Shown here: positions 33,804 through 43,942 of the stretch, in pieces
Layout: each line of letters starts with the position of its first letter
Position numbering within the stretch: the stretch's first letter is position 1
DNA from: Erodium maritimum
Lineage: Eukaryota; Streptophyta; Magnoliopsida; Geraniales; Geraniaceae
Direction: 5' to 3'
Assembly: GCA_963921825.1 (NCBI GenBank)
Contig: OY997593.1
Coordinates: 57,830,039 to 57,894,038, forward strand
Length of the DNA stretch: 64,000 nt
Position numbers and translations under genes: made by a program
Notes under the pieces: generated by a model
What the model was told of the DNA's origin: nothing
The model's input: only the letters and a program-made list of their open reading frames with translations
The model's database searches: none

Positions 33804-35855
33804 TCAGGAGTCGAACCGGTCGGGGTACTTCGCGCGAACCTCGTCCTCGCGTTCCCAAGTCGACTCGGCCTCGTTGTGTCGCCACAACACCAACTCTAAG
33901 CGGATAACCTTTCCGCGCAGGACCTGCTCTCGTGGATCCCTTTCCCACATCAGTTTCTCCTTACATGGGACATCACCCGTTACCTCGACATCTGCCCACT
34001 CACAGACGTACTCAAAACTTCGAAAGGCCCGATACACCGCGGGGCTGGCCCGCCGCCGCCGCGGTTGAAACGCATTAGTCCATCTTTCGGGCTCACCTCC
34101 AGGGATACGTGACCACTGATTGCTGACTCGAGAGGTCGGCGCCGTTAGTCAGCATAACTCCTGCTGACTCTGCGCGCTGCTCAACCGCTCACGCTTTGGC
34201 CCGACCGACTCAACTGTCTCTTGGTCCAGTTCTAGACCCAGTAACCTCTTATTTCTCACTTCTGCCCAGCACACGGGCGATCGACACGGCCTACCATACA
34301 ACGCTTCGAGCGGTGCCATCATGATACTGGCCTGAAAGCTGTTGTTGTAGGCGAACTCGGCCAGTCTCTCACGAAACCCATCGTGACGTGCCCCCATTTC
34401 CACTGTGCAACCCGCAGCGGCTGCAATAAACCAGCGGGACGCTGTTGTTCGGCTCTCACCTGCCGACGGGCGAGGCATCGCGATACTAACCCTGTGACCG
34501 CCCTCCGCATCCCGCTCCACTAGACATGCCACCTGATTTTGCGCTCCTCTTAGTGCTATTCACGTGCACTGTTAGACGCGAATGCTGCGACTCTCGTAGC
34601 TCGTCGCCTCCGCCGTCACGCGGTATGTACAAACCTCCACGATACCGTAACTCCCAATCAGTACAACGATCCCAGCCCTCGGCGTCCGTACCGCCGGCAA
34701 CTATCTCCCGGATCCTGGTCGTCCACAAAACACCACCACAAACTGATTTAAGAACAGCCGAAATATACTGTTCATCAGGTCCAAGAACGCTGCAGGTGCG
34801 TTCGGTAGTTCAGAGTCATCACCCAGAACTCGTAATGTTCATAGCATGTCCGGAATGCAGTCCTTGCGACGTCCCCCTCTCGGACTCGCAACTGGTAGTA
34901 TCCGGATCCCAGGTCGATCTTCGAGAAGTATGCCGACCCTCTCAACTGGTAGAGCAGGTCGTCGATTCTCGGCATCGGGTATCGGTCATTCACCGTAACC
35001 CGGTTCAGTTTCCGGTAGTCCATGCACATCCGAAGCTCTCCACTCTTCTTCTTCACGAAGAGTGCTGGCGCTCCCCATGGCGATGTGCTCGGACGAATAA
35101 ACCCCTTCTCCCGAAGTTCCTCGAGCTGACTCTTCAGCTCGGTCAACTCGGCTGGCGCGAACCTGTAAGGCGCCATCGATATCGCTGCCATTCCCGGCAT
35201 CAGGTCAATCCCAAACTCCACCTCACGAACTGGTGGCAACCCGCTCAATTCCTTAGGGAAGACCTCGGGGAACTCGCACGCCACTCGCGATAATTCTCGG
35301 CTCTGCACGACCGATACTTCCTTTACTGCAGACAAGCCGACAGGAGAAACTCCGCTCCTACTGCCCAGAATACACGAACCTTTCGTGTTGCCTGTTGACA
35401 CCGTCACTCGTCGTCTATAACAGTCGATAATGACTTGGTACTTCGCTCGCCAATCCATTCCCAGGATCACGTCAAGGCGGTCATTTCGTGGGTATCCTTC
35501 CCACGGATACACGCACAAGCTCAATCGCTGCTAAAACTCACGGACCCTCGCGGTCTCTCTAAGACCTCGCTCCAATACCGTCGTCGTGCCTACCAACTCC
35601 GGACATACCCGAATCCTCGGGGTGAGGACTCGATCCAGCATCGGGGCTCTCGAGCCCTCTCTCGAACCTCCTGTATCGGTTTGCTTCTCTAACTCCGTAG
35701 GCACGACAGAACCTAGTCAACACCACCCCACCACCAACCGGCGTGTCCCGACGCAGGGGTGGACTCAACGGCTCTAAACTCAGCCCCAACCTCTCAGCAC
35801 AACTCGACGAACAAACGAGTGTGATAACCCGGCATCCAATGAAACCGATGCCCAA
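33804..35855 (-). pseudogene. Chromovirus pol remnant: PR-RT-IN-chromodomain with deletions
   Basis: Read on the minus strand from 35855: a protease region ([19 protein letters not shown] near 35460), then reverse transcriptase ([47 protein letters not shown]). The frame shifts at ~34810 and stops just short of the catalytic FIDD site. Next come pieces of the integrase zinc domain (HSRLTVHVNSTK, 34486-34728; QRPAGLLQPLRVAQWKW, 34319-34510) and the C-terminal integrase (EFAYNNSFQASIMMAPLEAL, YGRPCRSPVCW, 34149-34532). The integrase core and RNase H are missing. The end (33804-34037) is a chromodomain-like tail, LRGKVIRLELVLWRH then EDEVRAKYP. The chromodomain places it among chromoviruses, probably the Tekay type. 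Long plus-strand frames here are antisense shadows. Confidence 0.87.
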
Positions 35856-37544
35856 AACGGAACCCGAACACCCACTCCATTAGTCACCCTGGTAAGGTCT
35901 AGTGTAACCCTCACACGGTCCTCTAGGCGTTTACTTGTAACTTTCCGCAACCAAACCAGTGTTCGCTACTCGTCCCTTGCGGGAAAAGTAGTAAAGGGGA
36001 TGAGCGTTATGCTCACCTCCACGGACACCCGTTCGATTATGGCATACTAGTAAAGCGCTAAAGACTTATCGATCTAACCAGGGCACACCACTACCTCAGA
36101 ACCTGAAGCCAAACGTCACACTGCTCACGCTAACAACACCTCAAGTATCGCTCATGTAAGATAAACCTCGACACGGGAAACACTTCCTCGATTCAGCAAT
36201 CACTAAGGTTCACAACCTCAATCACCCAAATACCCGATCACGTAGGGAAACCTCAGGACGGGAAAACTCACGCTGTCAACTTAGCACACACCATTGCTCA
36301 CCCTATTAGTGCCTAATTTATAATAATGCGAAGCGAAAAACTCAACAACAACCCAACCGTTCACCAGGCCCACGGCCTCTACAACCCACAACCGCGAACA
36401 CAAACCCGTAAAACCAACGCTCAATCACACGAACATGAACCGAGTCACACAACCACAACCCTCAACGCACAACGAAACCAACCCTTTTTCCTTTTTCTCT
36501 TTTTTTTTTGAAAACCGGCTGGACCGGTCCGGCAGGTGGACCGGACCATATGGCAATCCGGGCCGGCAGGCCGTCCGTGCCGGTCTGGTTGCCGAGCCGG
36601 AACACCACCCGTGCCGGGCTTGCTGCCGGGCCGGCACGCCAGCCGATCCGTGCTGGCTGCCGGATCGGACCAGCGAGCCCGTCCTGGTCTCGTACCAGGT
36701 CGGCCCGTGGTCCATCCCGTAACTGCGACAGCTTCGCCCCTATCACCCCGTCACGTCGATCCTAGGACACTCGCATCCTACCCTTCTCCTAGCGACTCAC
36801 ACGCTTGTGCAACGCAGACACTCGACCACTAATCATAAAACCCAAGTACCAAAACAACGACCAAACACGAGTCACAAAACCCGACTAAACCACGAACAAG
36901 CCAAACCGGCCAAACACCCATAACAACAACAACGACGACACCCGCCCACCGGGCCAACAAAAGTCAAATAGCGCCCACCGGGCCAACCAAAACTGCACAA
37001 CACGCCCACCGGGCCAACCAACAACAATCACAATACGCCCACAGGGCCAATCGAAGTCAAACACAAACGCCCACGGCGTCACACAAAATCAAGACACGCC
37101 CACCGGGCCTACCAACACCGAACCACGCCCACCGGGCCAATCAAAGTCAAACACAAACGCCCACGACGTCAAACAACATCAAAACAATCAAAATTTGTAA
37201 AGCTTTCTCCACTTCATTTTTAAAACCTCAAACTTGACATCACGCAGTCACAACCCGGTCCAGGCGTCCCCGAACTACGTTGTACCGACTTGATATCAGC
37301 ATTGTCACGTTCGACTACAGGAGCGCTCCTGAGTCGACCCGCGACAGCTTAAAAACGTTTCACGCAGCAACAACAATCAGCAAGCCAGCAAGAAAACACC
37401 GCACGTACACACAAACACAAGCAGGACTCACAACACCACGGGTCTACACACGGTTCCCGACCTGCGTACCCAACGTACGACGGGACTCTACCGACTCGAC
37501 TCTCCCCACCTAATTGACGTACAGTCCGAGGTGTGAAACCTCGA
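35856..37544 (-). other. Unrecognised gag-side region with nested repeats
   Basis: No gag domain could be read. The interval holds a block similar to family B LTR ends (35985-36050, AAAGTAGTAAAGGGGATGAG with GGCATACTAGTAAAG), a GC-rich CCGG-repeat stretch (36515-36720) and a CGCCCACCGGGCCAACCAA minisatellite (36925-37170). A nested LTR fragment is likely but its ends are not defined. Confidence 0.5.
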
Positions 37545-37556
37545 GCTCTGATACCA
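37545..37556 (-). promoter_or_regulatory. Primer-binding site (initiator tRNA-Met)
   Basis: On the minus strand TGGTATCAGAGC follows the LTR end GGGGCGTGACA after three bases. It is complementary to the 3' end of plant initiator methionine tRNA, the usual primer of Ty3/gypsy elements. Confidence 0.9.
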
Positions 37557-38138
37557 AGCTGTCACGCCCCAATTTCAGTAAATCGAACTAGGGACGCGAA
37601 CGTTTTAAAAACATAAAAGCACTTGAAACCTATTTTCATTAAACACTTTAAAATACCAATTTAGTTCATCAAAATAATAATTACAGTTTAAAACACGTCC
37701 CAACAAGTGGACAAAAGTACTAGGTATCCGTCACTAGACTCAAAAGACAAACCCGGACTCCGCTCCTAGCTCCACAAGCTTCGAGAGCTCACCTAGTCCG
37801 TCCCACGAACAGTACCTGTAGGAAAAGCAGCTAGGGGTGAGCGTTCGCTCACCACCACGGATAACAGACTGACTACGGCATAATTAGTAGATAAAGCCAG
37901 TAACACTAAAACCAAACCCAACACCGGGACTACAGTCCCCAACTCAAGTACCCAACTGACCCACAACCCGTTACTTTCCTCAACAGACCCAACACTCGAT
38001 AACACCACGTAGACCCGACACAACTATCGACGACCTCCTCCAAGGACACGACAGAAAGACTACACAACGCCAAACAAGATCACAAAGGATCGCACACCAG
38101 CTGCTCAGTAACCAATCTCAATCAGGTCAGGGATCGAC

Positions 38139-38530
38139 CTATCGCAATTCCTCGACACGAAGTCGGATCAGGCTGTCGACCTTTAGAACTCGCAATTCAT
38201 CGACACTAAGTCGGATCAGGCTGTCGACCTTTAGAACTCGCAATTCATCGACACTAAGTCGGATCAGGCTGTCGACCTTTAGAACTCGCAATTCATCGAC
38301 ACTAAGTCGGATCAGGCTGTCGACCTTTAGAACTCGCAATTCATCGACACTAAGTCGGATCAGGCTGTCGACCTTTAGAACTCGCAATTCATTGACACTA
38401 AGTCGGATCAGGTTGTCGACCTTTAGAACTCGCAATTCATCGACACTAAGTCGGATCAGGCTGTCGACCTTTAGAACTCGCAATTCATCGACACTAAGTC
38501 GGATCAGGCTGTCGACCTTTAGAACTCACA
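38139..38530. repeat. 48-bp tandem array in left palindrome arm
   Basis: About eight copies of a 48-bp unit containing GTCGACCTTTAGAACTCGCA, nearly identical. Because 48 is a multiple of three it gives a 16-residue repeating frame (RVLKVDSLIRLSVDEL), which is not a gene. The mirror copy is at 42044-42435. Confidence 0.92.
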
Positions 38531-41500
38531 ACTTCAGGTAACCACAATCACAATCACAGGCAAGTTCAATCACACAGTCACTCAAGGCCACTCAAAACAC
38601 CTCAACAATCAAGACTCGGGTTCAACAACCCCACGGGCACTCACTGCCACTCAAGACACACCAACAGTCAAGACTCGGGTTCAACAACCCCACGGCACTC
38701 ACTGCCACTCAAGACACACCAACGGTCAAGACTCGGGTTCAACAACCCCACGACACTCACTGCCACTCAAGACACACCAACGGTCAAGACTCGGGTTCAA
38801 CAACCCCACGACACTCACGGCCACCCCAAAACATCAATAGTAAGACACGGGCACTCATGGCCACCCAAGATACCAATTTAAATACACGGGCTCTCAAGGC
38901 CACCCAAACTCAACAATAAATAACACGGGCTCTCCAGGCCACCCAAACTCAACAATAAATAACACGGGCTCTCAAGGCCACCCAAGATACCAAAATAAAC
39001 AATCAACCTCCGGCTTAACCCAAGCCTCCAACAGTCCTAATATCAACAGTTTCACAATCAACCTCCGGGCATGGTCATATGCCTCCAGTACTCCTAATAT
39101 CGATAAGTTCACAAACAACCTCCGGGCATGGTCATATGCCTCAAGTAAATCAATTACGCTAAGTTCTCTGCTCCTACGACACTACTAAGTGTCACATGCC
39201 TTTCCAATAATTACTAAGTTCCCGTAACATGTTTTTCTAATAAACGCTACAATCCTGTATCGTGCTTTTCTAATAATTAAATAACCTACTCAACCCACGA
39301 CACCCCGGTGTCACATGCAATTCTACTGTTAACTTTCCCCAGTCAGGGCCGAGATCCGGCTACTTTTCCCTACCTCGTGCGTGTTCTCCAAGAGTGCCCA
39401 AATAAGCCCCGGCGTGATCTCAGTCACTCGCCTAGCTTCCCTTTGCCTCGATCCGCAGCACGACCTAAAAGAACACAATTTCAAGGCACCTTTAAACTCG
39501 CATGAATAAACTGAAATTCGATAAACTTAACGCCCAAACGTAACCCCGACAATGTCGATCACTCCCAAACTTCCCGATTACTCGACATTGTCGATAAAGG
39601 ACCCGTAAAGGCCCGATTCGCCCGACATGGCGAATCTGCCCGGGTTTTGGAAATGCCCTTCCGGGGCTCCAAAAATTCCCGTTTTCGTTTCTACGGTCTT
39701 AGAATAATTCAAGGAACCCAATGTGCTTGCCCAAATCGAATTCCGACTTCCGAGTCATTTAATTGACGTTTAAAGTTTCTAAACCCGAAATTCCAACTTT
39801 CACAATTTAATTCCAAATTCCGATCCGGGTGTGGATTAACTACTTGGGGATCGTCCTAAACCACCCGAACACGAAGACCCGATACTCGGGCACGTGGGCC
39901 CCACCCGGCCACAATTAGGAAAATTTCCTTTTCGCCCCAAAACGTTCCTAACGAACCCCAAACCTCAACCATTTATCTTTAAACCAATCTTAAACAAAAC
40001 CCAACCTTAATCAAACCGTTTAAACTCAAACCCTAAAATTCAAACGTTCCAAAATGAAAATCGGTTAGGTTCTTACCGTAGAGGAAGACGATGTGAGCTC
40101 GAATCTACTATCGTTGAGACAAACCCATGGCTCGATGCTCGTGAATAGTGACCACAAACCTCAACTCCTTCTCTTTTCTCTCTTCTTCTCCTTCTCCTTC
40201 TCTCTCTAAAAACTAACTCTCTTTTTCCATTTTCTTTTCCCTTTTTACAATGTATGGACGTGTACTCATTCTTCCCTTTTGTTTTATTTAAAAAAAAGGG
40301 AAGAATGAGTACACGTCCATACATTGTAAAAAGGGAAAAGAAAATGGAAAAAGAGAGTTAGTTTTTAGAGAGAGAAGGAGAAGGAGAAGAAGAGAGAAAA
40401 GAGAAGGAGTTGAGGTTTGTGGTCACTATTCACGAGCATCGAGCCATGGGTTTGTCTCAACGATAGTAGATTCGAGCTCACATCGTCTTCCTCTACGGTA
40501 AGAACCTAACCGATTTTCATTTTGGAACGTTTGAATTTTAGGGTTTGAGTTTAAACGGTTTGATTAAGGTTGGGTTTTGTTTAAGATTGGTTTAAAGATA
40601 AATGGTTGAGGTTTGGGGTTCGTTAGGAACGTTTTGGGGCGAAAAGGAAATTTTCCTAATTGTGGCCGGGTGGGGCCCACGTGCCCGAGTATCGGGTCTT
40701 CGTGTTCGGGTGGTTTAGGACGATCCCCAAGTAGTTAATCCACACCCGGATCGGAATTTGGAATTAAATTGTGAAAGTTGGAATTTCGGGTTTAGAAACT
40801 TTAAACGTCAATTAAATGACTCGGAAGTCGGAATTCGATTTGGGCAAGCACATTGGGTTCCTTGAATTATTCTAAGACCGTAGAAACGAAAACGGGAATT
40901 TTTGGAGCCCCGGAAGGGCATTTCCAAAACCCGGGCAGATTCGCCATGTCGGGCGAATCGGGCCTTTACGGGTCCTTTATCGACAATGTCGAGTAATCGG
41001 GAAGTTTGGGAGTGATCGACATTGTCGGGGTTACGTTTGGGCGTTAAGTTTATCGAATTTCAGTTTATTCATGCGAGTTTAAAGGTGCCTTGAAATTGTG
41101 TTCTTTTAGGTCGTGCTGCGGATCGAGGCAAAGGGAAGCTAGGCGAGTGACTGAGATCACGCCGGGGCTTATTTGGGCACTCTTGGAGAACACGCACGAG
41201 GTAGGGAAAAGTAGCCGGATCTCGGCCCTGACTGGGGAAAGTTAACAGTAGAATTGCATGTGACACCGGGGTGTCGTGGGTTGAGTAGGTTATTTAATTA
41301 TTAGAAAAGCACGATACGGGATTGTAGCGTTTATTAGAAAAACATGTTACGGGAACTTAGTAATTATTGGAAAGGCATGTGACACTTAGTAGTGTCGTAG
41401 GAGCAGAGAACTTAGCGTAATTGATTTACTTGAGGCATATGACCATGCCCGGAGGTTGTTTGTGAACTTATCGATATTAGGAGTACTGGAGGCATATGAC

Positions 41501-42043
41501 CATGCCCGGAGGTTGATTGTGAAACTGTTGATATTAGGACTGTTGGAGGCTTGGGTTAAGCCGGAGGTTGATTGTTTATTTTGGTATCTTGGGTGGCCTT
41601 GAGAGCCCGTGTTATTTATTGTTGAGTTTGGGTGGCCTGGAGAGCCCGTGTTATTTATTGTTGAGTTTGGGTGGCCTTGAGAGCCCGTGTATTTAAATTG
41701 GTATCTTGGGTGGCCATGAGTGCCCGTGTCTTACTATTGATGTTTTGGGGTGGCCGTGAGTGCCGTGGGGTTGTTGAACCCGAGTCTTGACCGTTGGTGT
41801 GTCTTGAGTGGCAGTGAGTGTCGTGGGGTTGTTGAACCCGAGTCTTGACCGTTGGTGTGTCTTGAGTGGCAGTGAGTGCCGTGGGGTTGTTGAACCCGAG
41901 TCTTGACTGTTGGTGTGTCTTGAGTGGCAGTGAGTGCCCGTGGGGTTGTTGAACCCGAGTCTTGATTGTTGAGGTGTTTTGAGTGGCCTTGAGTGACTGT
42001 GTGATTGAACTTGCCTGTGATTGTGATTGTGGTTACCTGAAGT

Positions 42044-42435
42044 TGTGAGTTCTAAAGGTCGACAGCCTGATCCGACTTAGTGTCGATGAATTGCGAGTTC
42101 TAAAGGTCGACAGCCTGATCCGACTTAGTGTCGATGAATTGCGAGTTCTAAAGGTCGACAACCTGATCCGACTTAGTGTCAATGAATTGCGAGTTCTAAA
42201 GGTCGACAGCCTGATCCGACTTAGTGTCGATGAATTGCGAGTTCTAAAGGTCGACAGCCTGATCCGACTTAGTGTCGATGAATTGCGAGTTCTAAAGGTC
42301 GACAGCCTGATCCGACTTAGTGTCGATGAATTGCGAGTTCTAAAGGTCGACAGCCTGATCCGACTTAGTGTCGATGAATTGCGAGTTCTAAAGGTCGACA
42401 GCCTGATCCGACTTCGTGTCGAGGAATTGCGATAG
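42044..42435. repeat. 48-bp tandem array in right palindrome arm
   Basis: Mirror image of the array at 38139-38530. It is absent from the other two family A LTRs, which have different minisatellites, so it arose within this LTR lineage. Confidence 0.92.
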
Positions 42436-43014
42436 GTCGATCCCTGACCTGATTGAGATTGGTTACTGAGCAGCTGGTGTGCGATCCTTTGTGATCTTGT
42501 TTGGCGTTGTGTAGTCTTTCTGTCGTGTCCTTGGAGGAGGTCGTCGATAGTTGTGTCGGGTCTACGTGGTGTTATCGAGTGTTGGGTCTGTTGAGGAAAG
42601 TAACGGGTTGTGGGTCAGTTGGGTACTTGAGTTGGGGACTGTAGTCCCGGTGTTGGGTTTGGTTTTAGTGTTACTGGCTTTATCTACTAATTATGCCGTA
42701 GTCAGTCTGTTATCCGTGGTGGTGAGCGAACGCTCACCCCTAGCTGCTTTTCCTACAGGTACTGTTCGTGGGACGGACTAGGTGAGCTCTCGAAGCTTGT
42801 GGAGCTAGGAGCGGAGTCCGGGTTTGTCTTTTGAGTCTAGTGACGGATACCTAGTACTTTTGTCCACTTGTTGGGACGTGTTTTAAACTGTAATTATTAT
42901 TTTGATGAACTAAATTGGTATTTTAAAGTGTTTAATGAAAATAGGTTTCAAGTGCTTTTATGTTTTTAAAACGTTCGCGTCCCTAGTTCGATTTACTGAA
43001 ATTGGGGCGTGACA

Positions 43015-43447
43015 AGTCAATCAATAACAGGGTATGCATCAACTACAAAACACATCTGCAAACCAAAATGTGCATATTTGCATACAATAAACCTACGCAC
43101 ATATCCAATGCAGGATTATTCAAAACGGTTTCTCAACCCAGAGTGCGCACACTCGCAAAACATAAATTCTTTATCCGCAAATTAGGTAAAGAATACTCGC
43201 AAAACATAAATTCATTATTCGCAAAACAGAAAAACAATGTCCGCAAAACAACACAGACACCCCAAAACCTCAACCAACAACTTGGTTTTCCTCAAAAGTA
43301 GATCAAAATCATCTCATAGTTGAATAATTTCATGGTAGTTTCATTATTGAGTTGAAATGGTGTACAGTTAAAGCAAAACACAAGCACTCTGAAAACATAG
43401 CAACTATAAAAAATCTGCAAACTACAAACACTATATTCTCAAATTAC
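43015..43447 (+). repeat. CGCAAAC cluster, first intron of ULP1-like gene
   Basis: TTTATCCGCAAATTAGG, ACTCGCAAAAC, TTATTCGCAAAACAG and TGTCCGCAAAACAAC lie between the chromovirus and the first exon of the ULP1-like gene. It is the counterpart of the cluster at 33035-33235, from which it was separated by the insertion. Confidence 0.7.
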
Positions 43448-43502
43448 CTGATTCGGTGTCCCTGTTGCAGAATGTTGTAGATTCAGCAACCTTGTTCTCC
43501 AT

Positions 43503-43920
43503 TTTCTACAAACGGATTACTATAATAAAAAAGCTAAATAACCAAACGAACAAGATTGATTCAAAACCCTAAAACACCAAAAATTGTAACTCACCACAAT
43601 GAACTATTGAAATTCACTTCGAAATCGCGCAGAAGACGAAAATCAAGGCAATGGAAGCTCAAAAAATCAGATTCTGAAATGTTCGTTTCGCTAAAAACTC
43701 GATTCTGCAAGTGTTTTGGTGAGCACGAAACGTTTCTGCGCCAACGGGTAGATAAAAGTACGTTTATACCCCCGAACCATAGCAAATCAGTTAAAATGAA
43801 TCCCACACGCGACTTATTTACGACGCGTGCCACTGATGACGCGTTCAAATCTACGCCATCGCGAAATTCACATCGGACGGCCATCACGCACCAAATCTAC
43901 GTGATCGCACCAAATCAGGT
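43503..43920. promoter_or_regulatory. Upstream region of the ULP1-like gene and MULE right end
   Basis: This is the 5' side of the minus-strand gene starting at 43502. A 125-aa plus-strand frame (43556-43933) and a 98-aa minus-strand frame (43591-43887) overlap here, but neither resembles a protein nor has an obvious promoter. GATCGCACC at 43903-43911 also occurs in the transposase leader. Confidence 0.4.
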
Positions 43921-43942
43921 GGTTCGCACCTGATTGCTCTCC
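43921..43942 (-). repeat. Right terminal inverted repeat of the MULE
   Basis: On the minus strand GGAGAGCAATCAGGTGCGAA plus CC, bordered by (TA)n at 43943-43958. An 8-bp inverted repeat, AATCAGGT...ACCTGATT, overlaps it (43913-43935) and could form a hairpin. Confidence 0.75.

Larger units (their letters stand above)
33294..43014 (-). mobile_element. Degenerate chromovirus (Ty3/gypsy) with rearranged LTR
   Basis: A minus-strand element inserted in the first intron of the ULP1-like gene. Order from left: 3' LTR fragment (33294-33752, only the first ~460 nt of the LTR), polypurine tract, chromodomain, integrase pieces, reverse transcriptase, protease, an unrecognised gag region, a tRNA-Met primer-binding site (37545-37556), and LTR sequence from 37560. 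The 5' LTR does not end normally. It runs into a mirror-image copy (see palindrome), and the element ends at 43014 with GTGACA. No target duplication can be paired. The coding parts are heavily deleted, so it is not autonomous. Confidence 0.82.
37560..43014. repeat. 5.45-kb near-perfect inverted repeat of LTR sequence
   Basis: The left arm 37560-40280 and right arm 40294-43014 (2721 bp each) are reverse complements around a 13-nt centre (40281-40293). Every paired feature has coordinates summing to 80574 (for example 38139/42435, 39308/41266, 37793/42781), so there is no net length difference between the arms, and the parts compared by eye had no mismatch. Each arm is LTR family A lacking its first ~700 nt and ends with the LTR 3' terminus. 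Coding-looking frames are duplicated exactly in mirror image. Either a very young rearrangement or an assembly or read foldback. Confidence 0.92.
24977..43502 (-). pseudogene. DUF1985/ULP1 (C48) MULE gene, VANC/KAONASHI-like, broken
   Basis: Exon model read leftwards: 43448-43502 (MENKVAESTTFCNRDTES), 32075-33028, 31676-31978, 29990-31378, 29733-29902 joined to 26298-26309, 26108-26206, 25597-25734, 25305-25499, 24977-25225; the last four are phase-consistent with GT/AG sites. The second exon has a DUF1985-like region (GFGHILHL, YYLVSKYN, LGIPNG) and the third starts LFYLDRVEV. The C-terminal exons carry a C48 protease core: NHYTLLCIDMKNG with the catalytic His and NHMDCEVYAMWHME with the catalytic Cys; the usual Gly after Cys is Glu. 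Lesions: TAA 32691-32693, TAG 30901-30903, frame changes near 32140 and in 31676-31978, an LTR in the fifth exon and a 9.7-kb chromovirus in the first intron. ULP1 proteases cleave SUMO; VANC-type relatives counter silencing. The role here is inferred. Confidence 0.75.
8898..43942. mobile_element. Giant Mutator-like element (MULE) with accessory genes
   Basis: The left end is TATATATATATA then GGGACGCTATCAGGTGCGAACC (8898-8919). The right end, read on the minus strand, is TATATATATA then GGAGAGCAATCAGGTGCGAACC (43942-43921): 18 of 22 positions match. Inside are a FAR1/MULE transposase, a ULP1-like gene, two copies of a four-gene accessory module and many copies of an (A/T)TCCGCAAAC motif that is absent from the flanks. 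MULEs normally make 9-bp target duplications. Here both ends lie in TA repeats, so a duplication cannot be distinguished. Removing three LTR insertions (3.4, 3.4 and 9.7 kb) leaves about 18 kb. The transposase is broken, so this copy could move only with help. The boundaries are inferred by eye. Confidence 0.75.

Noticed and set aside
34526-35293. 255-aa plus-strand frame
   Set aside because: It lies exactly antisense to chromovirus reverse transcriptase and protease sequence and matches nothing itself.
38139-38483. 114-aa repeat protein, and its mirror copy at 42091-42435
   Set aside because: Product of a 48-bp tandem array within an LTR. Period divisible by three keeps it open.
43556-43933. 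125-aa plus-strand frame near the MULE right end
   Set aside because: It overlaps the upstream region of the minus-strand ULP1-like gene and the terminal repeat, with no recognisable domain.
8898-43942. Helitron interpretation of the large element
   Set aside because: The right-end hairpin is suggestive, but there is no TC start, no CTRR end and no Rep/helicase. A FAR1-MULE transposase and inverted termini are present instead.
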